Below, piece by piece: positions 1-6,761 of a stretch of DNA of 13,468 bases; the stretch's first letter is position 1; the number at the start of each line of letters is the position of its first letter. Made by a program: the position numbers and the translations under genes. The notes under the pieces are model-generated. The model worked only from the letters and a program-made list of their open reading frames with translations, ran no database searches and was not told where the DNA came from. This DNA is from an uncultured Bacilli bacterium (GTDB lineage Bacteria; Bacillota_I; Bacilli_A; RF39; UBA660): NCBI GenBank assembly GCA_947586295.1, contig CANPXQ010000011.1, positions 1-13,468 of the forward strand, read 5' to 3'.

Positions 1-289
1 TAATTTTGGAAATTTCTTGATGAATTTTTTCCACATTATTAATAGTTAATATTTCTTTTAATTTTTCGTTATTCTTTAATATTTGTAATTTATTTTCTAA
101 ATTAGTTAATTTTTGTTCCGTAGTTTTAATTGAAGAACCAATAAAGCTTTTGGACACTTTCATTAAATCGGCTATTTCCTGCATTGTTAAATTTTCATCA
201 TAGTAAAGAGAAAATATTTTTCTTTTTTTTTCGGTAATTAAAAATCCATAAATATCTAATAATATACTATAATATACAAATTTTTCCAT
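1..289 (-). CDS. ylxM: YlxM family (UPF0122) helix-turn-helix protein, C-terminus cut by the window edge
   Basis: Ninety-six codons read from ATG at 289 to the left edge with no stop. The protein starts MEKFVYYSILLDIYGFLIT and carries a sigma-70 region-4-like helix-turn-helix at about residues 17-60, with LYYDENLTMQEIADLMKVS followed by an IKTTEQKL segment. This matches the YlxM pattern (LYYxDDxSLxEIAxxxxVS, IKRTExxL). Bacillus YlxM is about 110 residues, so only a short C-terminal piece should be missing. The family is associated with the signal recognition particle and is usually encoded between ftsY and ffh. Here the ATG shares one base with the ftsY stop (TGATG), so the two genes are translationally coupled. 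By synteny, ffh is expected beyond the left edge. I am confident of the family; the exact molecular role is not firmly known. Confidence 0.9.
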   Translation of the reverse strand, partial: MEKFVYYSILLDIYGFLITEKKRKIFSLYYDENLTMQEIADLMKVSKSFIGSSIKTTEQKLTNLENKLQILKNNEKLKEILTINNVEKIHQEISKI

Positions 290-1269
290 CACATCATATC
301 CTTAAATAATCCATAAATATATTCTTCTATATCAAATGGCATTAAATCATTCATTGATTCTCCCAATCCTACAAATTTTACTGGAATATTTACACATTCT
401 TTTATCGCAAGGACAATTCCTCCTTTAGCTGTTCCATCAAGTTTAGTTAAAACAATACCCGTGATATTAGTAATTTCTTTAAAGGCTTCGGCTTGCATAA
501 TACCATTTTGTCCCGTTGATGCATCAATTACAAGTAAAGTTTCGTGGGGAGCATTTGGAACAATACTACCAATTACTTTATTTATTTTTTCAAGTTCTTG
601 CATTAAATTAACTTTATTTTGTAATCTTCCGGCAGTATCAATAAAAACAATATCAACTTTTTCTTCTTGGGCTTTTTTTAACCCATCAAAAACAACACTT
701 GCGGCATCACTATTTTCTTTACCATAAAATAAAGAATCGGTTCGTTCAGCCCATATTTTTAATTGTTCTACAGCCCCAGCCCGAAAAGTATCTCCAGCAA
801 TCATCATAACTTTCTTTCCTTCTTGATGATACTTATTGGCAAGTTTCGCGATAGTAGTTGTTTTTCCAACTCCATTTACGCCAACCATTAAAACCACTGT
901 TAAGCTCTCTTCTTGAATATTTATTTTATCAGTAAGGGATTCATTATCTACATAAATAATAAATAATTCATCAATGATTACTTCATTTAATTCCTGAGGA
1001 TTTGTTATTTTTTCTTCTTTAACTCTTTTTCTTAAACGTTCCATAAAATTCATAACTGTATTAACACCAATATCCGCCATTATCAAGATATTTTCTAATT
1101 CTTCAAAATACTCTTCATCAATTTTGGAAAATCTAAGTCCTAAAACATTTAATTCATTAACAAAATTTTTTCGTGTTTCCTTTAATCCTTCATCATATTT
1201 TTGACTTATTTCACTTTCTTCTATTTCTTTATTTTTAATAATTTTTTTTAATTTAGCAAATAAACCCAT
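289..1269 (-). CDS. ftsY: Signal recognition particle receptor FtsY (SRP GTPase)
   Basis: Membrane-associated GTPase that receives the SRP-ribosome complex and hands nascent membrane proteins to the Sec translocon. The 326 residues show a short N-terminal basic/acidic region and then the four-helix N domain (about 25-110). The G domain has GVNGVGKT (P-loop, 130-137), DTFRAGA (160-166), DTAGR (211-215) and TKLDG (275-279), plus the closing GLGE motif (301-304). It lacks the long acidic A domain of the E. coli protein, as in Gram-positive FtsY. The start is ATG preceded by AAGGAG at 1275-1280 with 5-base spacing. ylxM follows directly with a one-base overlap. The gene diverges from RNase J. Ffh is the close paralogue, but the absence of a C-terminal M domain and the length favour FtsY. 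Confidence 0.97.
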   Translation of the reverse strand: MGLFAKLKKIIKNKEIEESEISQKYDEGLKETRKNFVNELNVLGLRFSKIDEEYFEELENILIMADIGVNTVMNFMERLRKRVKEEKITNPQELNEVIIDELFIIYVDNESLTDKINIQEESLTVVLMVGVNGVGKTTTIAKLANKYHQEGKKVMMIAGDTFRAGAVEQLKIWAERTDSLFYGKENSDAASVVFDGLKKAQEEKVDIVFIDTAGRLQNKVNLMQELEKINKVIGSIVPNAPHETLLVIDASTGQNGIMQAEAFKEITNITGIVLTKLDGTAKGGIVLAIKECVNIPVKFVGLGESMNDLMPFDIEEYIYGLFKDMM

Positions 1270-1338
1270 ATTTTCTCCTTTTTTTGTTTATAAATAATCG
1301 ATATTTTTTTCCCATAATTTCATAATAATTACATATAT

Positions 1339-1367
1339 ATAATAACAAAATTATCCTTAATCCGCAA
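1339..1367 (-). promoter_or_regulatory. Possible sigma-A promoter for ftsY-ylxM
   Basis: On the minus strand TTGCGG (1362-1367) is followed after 17 bases by TATTAT (1339-1344). The -10 matches 5 of 6 consensus bases but the -35 only about 3 of 6. The region is AT-rich and other placements are possible, so this is tentative. Confidence 0.3.
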
Positions 1368-1384
1368 ACTTAAAAGGTAGTTAC

Positions 1385-1413
1385 TAGACAACCAAGCTTT
1401 TTTTTGCTATAAT
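1385..1413 (+). promoter_or_regulatory. Strong extended -10 sigma-A promoter for RNase J
   Basis: TAGACA (1385-1390, 5/6 match to TTGACA) lies 17 bases before a perfect TATAAT (1408-1413). A TG one base upstream (1405-1406) makes an extended -10. Transcription should start near 1420, giving a leader of about 38 bases before the ATG at 1458. Confidence 0.8.
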
Positions 1414-1457
1414 TAGTTCATATTTAAAGCTTTTATTTTTAGAAAGAAGGAAATTTA

Positions 1458-3131
1458 ATGAACGCAAAAATTGCAACCCAAATTGTTGCTTTAGGAGGTT
1501 TAGGCGAAGTTGGGAAAAATATGTATATTGTTGAACACGATAAAGAAATAATTATTATTGATGCCGGTGTAATGTTCCCTGAAGAAAGTCTTTTAGGCGT
1601 TGATTACGTTATTCAAGATATAACCTACCTAAAGAAAAACGAAAATAAAATTAAAGGATTATTTATAACTCACGGTCACGAAGACCATATTGGAGGCATT
1701 CCTTTTTTACTTCAATCTGTAAATGTTCCAAAAATCTATGCCCCTAAAATTGCCCTAGATTTAATCGAAAAAAAATTAATAGAACGCAATATAAAATATG
1801 ATAATTATGAAGTTATTACGTCCGATTTAATTGTTAATACTAAATATTTTAAAATTGAATTTATAAATACAACCCATTCTATACCTGATAGTTTTGCTTT
1901 TAAAATAACAACCCCTAATGGTACTATATTTGAAACAGGCGATTTTAAATTTGATTTAACCCCTATTGGTCCTATGGCTAATATTCATAAAATGGCTGAA
2001 GCTGGAAGTAATGGTGTTACTCTTTTATTAAGTGATTCTACAAATGCTTTATCTGAAGGTTATTCTAAAAGTGAATCAGCAGTCGATGAAATGTTAAATG
2101 ATATCATCGCGAAACATTATGGCCGGGTTATTATCGCTACCTTTGCTTCAAATATCTATCGGGTTAAGCATATTGCTGAAACTTGTAAAAAATATAACCG
2201 CAAAATTGTTGTCTTTGGACGCAGTATGGAAAATAGTGTGGAATTAGCGTTAAATAACAATCTTATAAATGATAAAAGTTTATTTATAGATGCTAGTCAA
2301 GCCAAAAGTTTAAAAAGAAATGAAATTTGTATTCTTTGTACAGGTAGTCAAGGTGAACCTCTCGCCGCTTTATCCCGTATTGCTAATGGCCAACATCGTC
2401 AAATATCCTTACTTAATGATGATTTAGTTATCTTTTCTTCCTCTCCTATCCCGGGAAATGCTGAAAGTATTAACCGTATAATCAATAAATTATATTTAAA
2501 AGGAGTTCGTGTTTATACAAATACTGAATTTTCCGATATTCATACTTCTGGACACGCTAAAGAAGAAGAATTAAAATGGATGTTAAGATTAATTAAACCA
2601 AAATATTTTATGCCAATGCACGGCGAATATAGAATGCTAAAACAACATAGTGAAATTGGAAAACTTTGCGGTATTCCCGAAGAAAATATATTCATTTGTT
2701 CTAATGGTGATTGTTTAGAAATGTTAGATGGGGAAGTAAAAAGGGGTAATAAAATTACTGCCGGTGATGTTTATGTTGATGGCTCGCGAGTTGGAGATAT
2801 TGGTTCAAATGTCATTAAAGACCGTAAGCTGATGAGCCAAGATGGTATTTTAATTACTATTTTAAATATTAATACTTTACAAAGAAAATTACTACTTAAA
2901 CCAAATGTTACTGCTAGAGGCTTTGTTTTAGTAAATGAAAATCAAGAATTAATTCAAAAAATAGAACATAAAATTGCCGAAATAACTAACGAGTTTTTAC
3001 TTAAAAATCCTTATAATTATACTGATTTAAAAAATCAAATTATTTTAGAACTTTTACCCTTTATTAATAGTTTAACTGGTAGAAAACCCATTATATTACC
3101 AGTTATAATGGAAGTTAATCAATCTTCTTAA
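1458..3131 (+). CDS. rnjA: Ribonuclease J (metallo-beta-lactamase/beta-CASP endo- and 5'-exoribonuclease)
   Basis: 557 residues, close to the 555 of Bacillus RNase J1. It acts in mRNA decay and 5' end trimming in the cytoplasm. The metallo-beta-lactamase zinc site is complete: HGHEDHIGG (72-80), His140 in TTHSIPD, Asp162 in ETGDFKFD, and a C-terminal His388 in MPMHGEYRML. The beta-CASP insert contains FGRSMENS (253-260) and HTSGHAKEEE (362-371). A C-terminal domain follows. All metal ligands are present, which argues for an active J1-type enzyme rather than the poorly active J2 paralogue. The start ATG is preceded by GAAGGA (1446-1451) with 6-base spacing and by its own promoter. The gene runs alone and converges on rny, sharing one hairpin terminator. 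With RNase Y broken next door, it may carry extra weight in RNA turnover (inference). Confidence 0.96.
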   Translation: MNAKIATQIVALGGLGEVGKNMYIVEHDKEIIIIDAGVMFPEESLLGVDYVIQDITYLKKNENKIKGLFITHGHEDHIGGIPFLLQSVNVPKIYAPKIALDLIEKKLIERNIKYDNYEVITSDLIVNTKYFKIEFINTTHSIPDSFAFKITTPNGTIFETGDFKFDLTPIGPMANIHKMAEAGSNGVTLLLSDSTNALSEGYSKSESAVDEMLNDIIAKHYGRVIIATFASNIYRVKHIAETCKKYNRKIVVFGRSMENSVELALNNNLINDKSLFIDASQAKSLKRNEICILCTGSQGEPLAALSRIANGQHRQISLLNDDLVIFSSSPIPGNAESINRIINKLYLKGVRVYTNTEFSDIHTSGHAKEEELKWMLRLIKPKYFMPMHGEYRMLKQHSEIGKLCGIPEENIFICSNGDCLEMLDGEVKRGNKITAGDVYVDGSRVGDIGSNVIKDRKLMSQDGILITILNINTLQRKLLLKPNVTARGFVLVNENQELIQKIEHKIAEITNEFLLKNPYNYTDLKNQIILELLPFINSLTGRKPIILPVIMEVNQSS

Positions 3132-3139
3132 TACTACAA

Positions 3140-3166
3140 AAAATAGATGTCTTGAGCATCTATTTT
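3140..3166. terminator. Bidirectional intrinsic terminator between RNase J and RNase Y genes
   Basis: A perfect 10-base inverted repeat, AAAATAGATG (3140-3149) and CATCTATTTT (3157-3166), encloses the loop TCTTGAG. T-rich stretches follow in both directions (TTTTATTT on plus, a run of Ts on minus). It starts 8 bases after the RNase J stop and overlaps the rny stop codon (3165-3167), so it can end both convergent transcripts. Confidence 0.85.
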
Positions 3167-3785
3167 ATTTGGCTTCTTCTTGCACTCTTGTTTCTCTTAT
3201 AACAGTTATTTTAATAGTTCCCGGATATTGCATTTCACTTTCAATTTTTTCTTTAATATCTCGAGCCATTTTGTAACTATTTTTATCATCAACTTCATCA
3301 GGTTTAACTATAACTCTTAATTCTCGACCGGCTTGCATTGCATATGTCTTTTCTACGCCATCATATGAATTACCAATTTCTTCTAATTGTTCTAAACGTT
3401 TAATATAATTTTCCAAAGAATCATTTCTTGCTCCTGGTCTAGCAGCTGATAAAGTATCAGCGATTTCCACCAAAACAGCAATCGTGTATTTAGCATCTGT
3501 ATTTCCGTGATGTGAGGCAATTGCATTAATAACTTCATCGCTTTCGTGGTGTTTTTTAGCAAGTTCGACCCCTAAATCAACATGCGAACCTTCTACTTCA
3601 AAATCAATTGCTTTACCTATGTCATGAAGCAATCCCGCTCTTTTGGCTAAAGTAATGTTTTCTCCTAATTCAGATGCCATTAAGCCACAAAGATTCGCTA
3701 CTTCAATAGAATGTTGTAAAGCATTTTGACCATAGCTGGTTCGATAGTTTAACTTACCAATAAGTTCAATTAATTCCAAATCCAT
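3165..3785 (-). CDS. rny: RNase Y C-terminal fragment with HD catalytic domain (part of broken rny)
   Basis: 206 codons from the first in-frame ATG. Homology to RNase Y continues upstream in this frame to about 4004 and the frame stays open to 4016, so this ATG is an internal methionine, not a natural start. No Shine-Dalgarno sequence precedes it. The HD phosphodiesterase domain is complete: His25, HD at 54-55 in GLLHDIGKA, SHHG at 91-94 and the SAARPGAR segment. The C-terminal stretch ends VTVIRETRVQEEAK as in full-length RNase Y. If translated alone it would be a soluble HD fragment without KH domain or membrane anchor. Whether it is expressed is unknown. Confidence 0.75.
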   Translation of the reverse strand: MDLELIELIGKLNYRTSYGQNALQHSIEVANLCGLMASELGENITLAKRAGLLHDIGKAIDFEVEGSHVDLGVELAKKHHESDEVINAIASHHGNTDAKYTIAVLVEIADTLSAARPGARNDSLENYIKRLEQLEEIGNSYDGVEKTYAMQAGRELRVIVKPDEVDDKNSYKMARDIKEKIESEMQYPGTIKITVIRETRVQEEAK

Positions 3786-3999
3786 CTTGGCAATACCTAA
3801 ATCATTAATAGTTTTATTACCTAATTCAATAATTTTAGTATTAATATCTTTTACAGTTTTATCATATACTTCTTCAATTCTGGCAGGATGAATTCGACCA
3901 TCTTTAATTAAAGTTTCTAACGTTATTTTAGCTATTTCTCGTCTTAAAGGATCAAATGACGAAATAACAATTGCTTCAGGAGTATCATCAATTATTAAA

Positions 4000-4593
4000 T
4001 CAACTCTCCATACTATTTACAATTATTTGTTTAGCCTTTTCAGCAGCTTCCACTTTAGCTTTCGCTTCAGCTTCTTTTATGTATTCAACTATTTCTAATT
4101 GCATATCATCTTCTACTTTGGCCATTATCATATCGTGAGCTTTTTCCTTACTAAAACCCGCAATTTTTTCTAATTCGGCTAATTCTTCTTTCAATAACTG
4201 GCCCATTTTAGCTTCTTTTTCTTGTAAACTTTCTTGTTTTTTGGCTAAATTATTTTCTTTTTCTTGCAAAGATAAATCTCTTTTTTGTAAGATTTCTTCT
4301 CTTTTATCTAAGTTATTTTCACGACTTATTAAACGTTCTTCGCTTTCTTTTATTTCTGCTTTTTTTTCTTTAATTTCCGTATCAGTTTGTTGTTTTAATT
4401 CAAATGATTCTTTTTTTAATTCTAATAATGTATCTCTTTTATGTTTTTCAGCCTCATTTTTGGCATCTTCAAGAAATTTACTAGCTTTATTAATTTCATT
4501 GGCACTTCTTAAGTAGTGAATTAGCCATACTACAACAGCACCTATAACAAAGCCACCGATAAGAGCTAAAATGGTTAATAACATATTATCCAT
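4000..4593 (-). CDS. rny: RNase Y N-terminal fragment: membrane helix and coiled coil (part of broken rny)
   Basis: 197 residues. A membrane helix at about 5-27 (LLTILALIGGFVIGAVVVWL) is followed by a charged Glu/Lys-rich coiled coil from about 30 to 190, then AKQIIVNSMES and TGA. The start ATG follows AGAGGAG with near-ideal spacing and lies about 50 bases from a strong promoter, so this piece should be transcribed and translated. It corresponds to the dimerising, membrane-anchoring half of RNase Y. Produced alone it would lack RNA binding and catalysis and could at most act as an anchor or dominant partner (inference). Confidence 0.75.
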   Translation of the reverse strand: MDNMLLTILALIGGFVIGAVVVWLIHYLRSANEINKASKFLEDAKNEAEKHKRDTLLELKKESFELKQQTDTEIKEKKAEIKESEERLISRENNLDKREEILQKRDLSLQEKENNLAKKQESLQEKEAKMGQLLKEELAELEKIAGFSKEKAHDMIMAKVEDDMQLEIVEYIKEAEAKAKVEAAEKAKQIIVNSMES

Positions 4594-4648
4594 TTTTCTC
4601 CTCTACTTTCTATAGATTTTATATTATAAATTCAATATCTATAATTTA

Positions 4649-4677
4649 ATTATAATGGCAAAGCCAAAATTTATCAA
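4649..4677 (-). promoter_or_regulatory. Strong sigma-A promoter for rny
   Basis: On the minus strand TTGATA (4672-4677, 5/6) lies 17 bases before a perfect TATAAT (4649-4654). The start point is expected near 4642. A 7-bp inverted repeat (TATAGAT 4611-4617 with ATCTATA 4637-4643) would sit at the very 5' end of the transcript. Confidence 0.8.
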
Positions 4678-4712
4678 GGTTAAGTTACAAAATTAGAAAA
4701 TATTACCAATAA

Positions 4713-4746
4713 AATAATAACTTTACAAATTTGTAAAGTTATTATT
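4713..4746 (-). terminator. Intrinsic terminator of recA, a 34-base perfect palindrome
   Basis: The palindrome is perfect over 34 bases, centred between 4729 and 4730, with core CTTTACAAATTTGTAAAG (4721-4738). On the minus strand it is followed by TTTTATTGG. It overlaps the recA stop codon (4742-4744). All flanking pairs are A-T, so it is a weak-stem but long hairpin. A protein-binding role for the symmetric core cannot be excluded. Confidence 0.7.
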
Positions 4747-5785
4747 CATTATTCTTTGTTTTTTCTTTAGAAGATTTATCATCATTAAAACCATAATGTT
4801 CGCGAATTTTATTTTCTATTTCTTCTTTAAGTTCTTTATTTTCTTTCAAATACAATTTCGTGTTTTCTTTTCCTTGACCAATTTTTTCGCCATTGTATGA
4901 ATACCAGGCACCACTTTTATCAATAATGCTAATTTCACTCGCTATATCGACAATTTCCCCTTCCCGGGAAATTCCTTCACCATACATTATATCAACTTGT
5001 GCACTTTTAAATGGGGGTGCTACTTTATTTTTAACAACTTTAATATTAGTTCTATTACCTATTATTTGATCTCCTTGCTTTATTTGTTCCCCTCGTCTTA
5101 TATCAAGTCTAACGCTGGCATAAAATTTTAAAGCCCTGCCGCCAGGAGTTGTTTCAGGATTGCCAAACATAACACCTACTTTTTCTCTTAATTGATTAAT
5201 AAAAATTGCTGTAGTATTAGTTTTATTCATAATACCCGATAACTTACGTAATGCTTGAGACATTAACCGAGCTTGCAATCCCACGTGAGAATCTCCCATT
5301 TCTCCATCAATTTCAGCTTGTGGTACTAAAGCCGCAACCGAATCAATTACAATCAAATTAACGGCTTCTGAACGAACCAAAGCCTCAGCAATTTCCAAAG
5401 CTTGTTCTCCAGTATCTGGTTGACTTAATAGTAATTCATTTATATCTACGCCTAAATTTTTAGCATATACCGGATCTAATGCATGCTCAGCATCAATAAA
5501 AGCGGCTCTTCCTCCTTCTTTTTGAACCGATGCTATCGCTTGCAAGGCTACAGTAGTTTTCCCACTAGATTCAGGGCCAAATATTTCAATAATACGTCCT
5601 TTTGGAAAACCACCAACTCCTAAAGCAATATCTATGGCTAAAGAACCACTAGAAACTACATCAATTTTTTGATGCCCTTCTTCCCCTAATTTCATAATTG
5701 CCCCAGCACCAAATTGTTTTTCAATATCAGCTAAAACTTGTTCTAAGGCTTTATCTTTATCCTTTATTTCCTTCGTTGATTTCAT
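4742..5785 (-). CDS. recA: Recombinase RecA
   Basis: 347 residues, the normal RecA length. It forms ATP-dependent filaments on single-stranded DNA for homologous recombination and stimulates LexA self-cleavage. The sequence shows the N-terminal helix region (KALEQVLADIEKQFGAG), Walker A GPESSGKT (70-77), the catalytic Glu-bearing FIDAEHALDP, Walker B LIVIDSVAALVP, and loop L1/L2 segments (GLQARLMSQALRKL, FINQLREKVGVMFGNPETT). The acidic/basic C-terminal tail is short. The start ATG follows AGGAGG with 7-base spacing. The gene has its own near-consensus promoter and a terminator overlapping its stop, so it is monocistronic. No anomalies were seen. Confidence 0.98.
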   Translation of the reverse strand: MKSTKEIKDKDKALEQVLADIEKQFGAGAIMKLGEEGHQKIDVVSSGSLAIDIALGVGGFPKGRIIEIFGPESSGKTTVALQAIASVQKEGGRAAFIDAEHALDPVYAKNLGVDINELLLSQPDTGEQALEIAEALVRSEAVNLIVIDSVAALVPQAEIDGEMGDSHVGLQARLMSQALRKLSGIMNKTNTTAIFINQLREKVGVMFGNPETTPGGRALKFYASVRLDIRRGEQIKQGDQIIGNRTNIKVVKNKVAPPFKSAQVDIMYGEGISREGEIVDIASEISIIDKSGAWYSYNGEKIGQGKENTKLYLKENKELKEEIENKIREHYGFNDDKSSKEKTKNNE

Positions 5786-5814
5786 TAATATCCTCCTATG
5801 TTACTTACAATTCT

Positions 5815-5843
5815 ATTTTACTTTACTTTTATTTATTTGTCAA
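5815..5843 (-). promoter_or_regulatory. sigma-A promoter of recA
   Basis: On the minus strand a perfect TTGACA (5838-5843) is separated by 17 bases from TAAAAT (5815-5820, 5/6). Transcription should start near 5808, about 22 bases before the ATG. Confidence 0.85.
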
Positions 5844-5851
5844 TAATTTTT

Positions 5852-5863
5852 ACAAATATTTGT
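5852..5863. promoter_or_regulatory. Palindrome upstream of the recA -35 box, candidate SOS-type operator
   Basis: ACAAATATTTGT is a perfect 12-base palindrome ending 8 bases upstream of the recA -35 box. On the minus strand it is preceded by CGA, so CGAAC, one half of the Gram-positive LexA box (CGAAC-N4-GTTCG), is present. The other half does not match. This could be a diverged LexA site or a different operator. The evidence is positional only. Confidence 0.3.
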
Positions 5864-5944
5864 TCGTTATTATTTTTCTTACTTAGATACTCTGATACGT
5901 TTTCATTTTACTAAACATTATCTTTTTTGTAAAGAAATACCAAT

Positions 5945-5986
5945 AAAAAAGCAATTATTTAGATGTTTTTACTTCTAAATAATCGC
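5945..5986 (-). terminator. Intrinsic terminator of the typA-mscS operon, stem inside the coding end
   Basis: On the minus strand GCGATTATTTAGA (5986-5974) pairs with TCTAAATAATTGC (5963-5951), 13 pairs with one G-U, around a 10-base loop, followed by six Ts (5950-5945). The 5' arm encodes the last residues of the channel and the 3' arm contains its TAA stop (5955-5957). Confidence 0.85.
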
Positions 5987-6761
5987 CTGGTACTTCAATG
6001 TTATTTATTTCGTATTCTTCTTTTATTAGATTCATAAATTGTCTATTAATATTAAACTGAGCTTCGGGAGCACATTCTATCATAATTTTATAAATATAAT
6101 TATTACTATTTACTTTTTCAATGCCTAATAAATCTATTTCTTTTTTTACGCCTTTTACTTTTAATAATTTTTTACTAACATTTTTTAAAATTGTTTCTAA
6201 AGTATCTAAACTTACCTTTTTACTAACTGGCAATTCTATATATAAGTTATTATTATACATACTATGATTAATTACACTCGTAATATTACTATTACTTATT
6301 ATTAATACTTCGCCATTATAACCTTTAATCTTTGTTGCCTGTAGCCCTAATTCAATTACTTCTCCTCGAAAACCATTTATTGTAACTACATCGCCTTGCA
6401 TATAATGATTATCAAATATTATTGCCATACCCGATAATAAATTTTTAATTGTATCTTGAAATGCTAGTCCTATGATTGCTCCTAATACACCTAAAGATGC
6501 TATTATACTTGTCGTTTTTATCCCAAAAACATTTAAAATAACTAAAACCGTAATAACAGCTATAACATATTTGATTATACTTTTTATCAAATTAATAATA
6601 GTTTCTTCTCTTTTGATTTGCACCGCTTTTTTCTTCTTACCTAATTTGTTTATTTTTAAAGCCTTATCAACTATTTTAGATAATATAGTATAAAATAATA
6701 TTGCAATAAGAATGTAAATTATCGGTAAATATAGATAAGCAAAATTAAAATTTTCAAACAT
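5955..6761 (-). CDS. MscS-family small-conductance mechanosensitive channel
   Basis: 268 residues, the same size class as Bacillus YkuT. It is an integral membrane channel that opens on membrane tension and releases solutes during hypo-osmotic shock. Membrane helices are visible at about 8-30 and 58-79, and the pore-lining TM3 at about 84-114 (TTSIIASLGVLGAIIGLAFQ, then DTIKNLLSGMAII). The beta domain follows, with GDVVTINGFRGEVIELGLQA and a modified IPNS-type motif (IISNSNI). A cytoplasmic alpha/beta domain ends the protein. The ATG lies inside the end of typA (8-base overlap) and is preceded by AAAGGAA about 8 bases upstream, so it is translated from the typA transcript, probably by coupling. 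Family assignment is firm; gating and ion selectivity cannot be read from sequence. Confidence 0.93.
   Translation of the reverse strand: MFENFNFAYLYLPIIYILIAILFYTILSKIVDKALKINKLGKKKKAVQIKREETIINLIKSIIKYVIAVITVLVILNVFGIKTTSIIASLGVLGAIIGLAFQDTIKNLLSGMAIIFDNHYMQGDVVTINGFRGEVIELGLQATKIKGYNGEVLIISNSNITSVINHSMYNNNLYIELPVSKKVSLDTLETILKNVSKKLLKVKGVKKEIDLLGIEKVNSNNYIYKIMIECAPEAQFNINRQFMNLIKEEYEINNIEVPGDYLEVKTSK

Larger units (their letters stand above)
3165..4593 (-). pseudogene. rny: Ribonuclease Y, broken by an internal deletion plus frameshift in the KH domain
   Basis: RNase Y is a membrane-anchored endoribonuclease of about 520 residues: one N-terminal membrane helix, a long coiled coil, a KH RNA-binding domain and an HD catalytic domain. 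Here the first 197 codons (4593 to 4000) end at a TGA soon after NSMES. Homology resumes in another frame at 4004 with VDLIIDDTPEA, which is the end of the KH domain, and runs without a stop to 3165. Compared with the Bacillus protein, about 42 residues are missing at the junction, including the KH GRIIGREGRN loop and the preceding VNLPNDEMKG strand. The span is 1429 bases, not a multiple of three; restoring about 128 bases would give a 518-residue protein. The frame offset means the missing length is 3n+2. Sequence on both sides is otherwise well conserved, and promoter and ribosome binding site are intact, so the event is recent or an assembly/population artefact. Confidence 0.88.

Noticed and set aside
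461..727. Plus-strand open frame inside ftsY
   Set aside because: It lies antisense to the conserved GTPase domain and has no recognisable protein or start signal.
4000..4002. TGA read as tryptophan (Mycoplasma code) making rny continuous
   Set aside because: FtsY, TypA, the rny N-terminal part and tnpA end at TGA while Trp is encoded by TGG. Even with read-through the following frame is not the RNase Y frame.
3990..4016. Programmed ribosomal frameshift in rny instead of a mutation
   Set aside because: A frameshift would not explain why about 42 conserved residues, including the KH signature loop, are absent from all frames between the two halves.
4241..4516. Plus-strand Ser/Phe/Leu-rich frame opposite the RNase Y coiled coil
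   Set aside because: Its composition is the simple complement of a Glu/Lys coiled coil; it is a shadow frame.
5698..5886. 62-codon plus-strand frame over the recA promoter
   Set aside because: It overlaps the start of recA in antisense and ends in low-complexity AT-rich sequence.
6472..6693. Plus-strand hydrophobic frame inside the MscS gene
   Set aside because: It is antisense to the membrane helices, and hydrophobicity on both strands is an effect of AT-rich codons.
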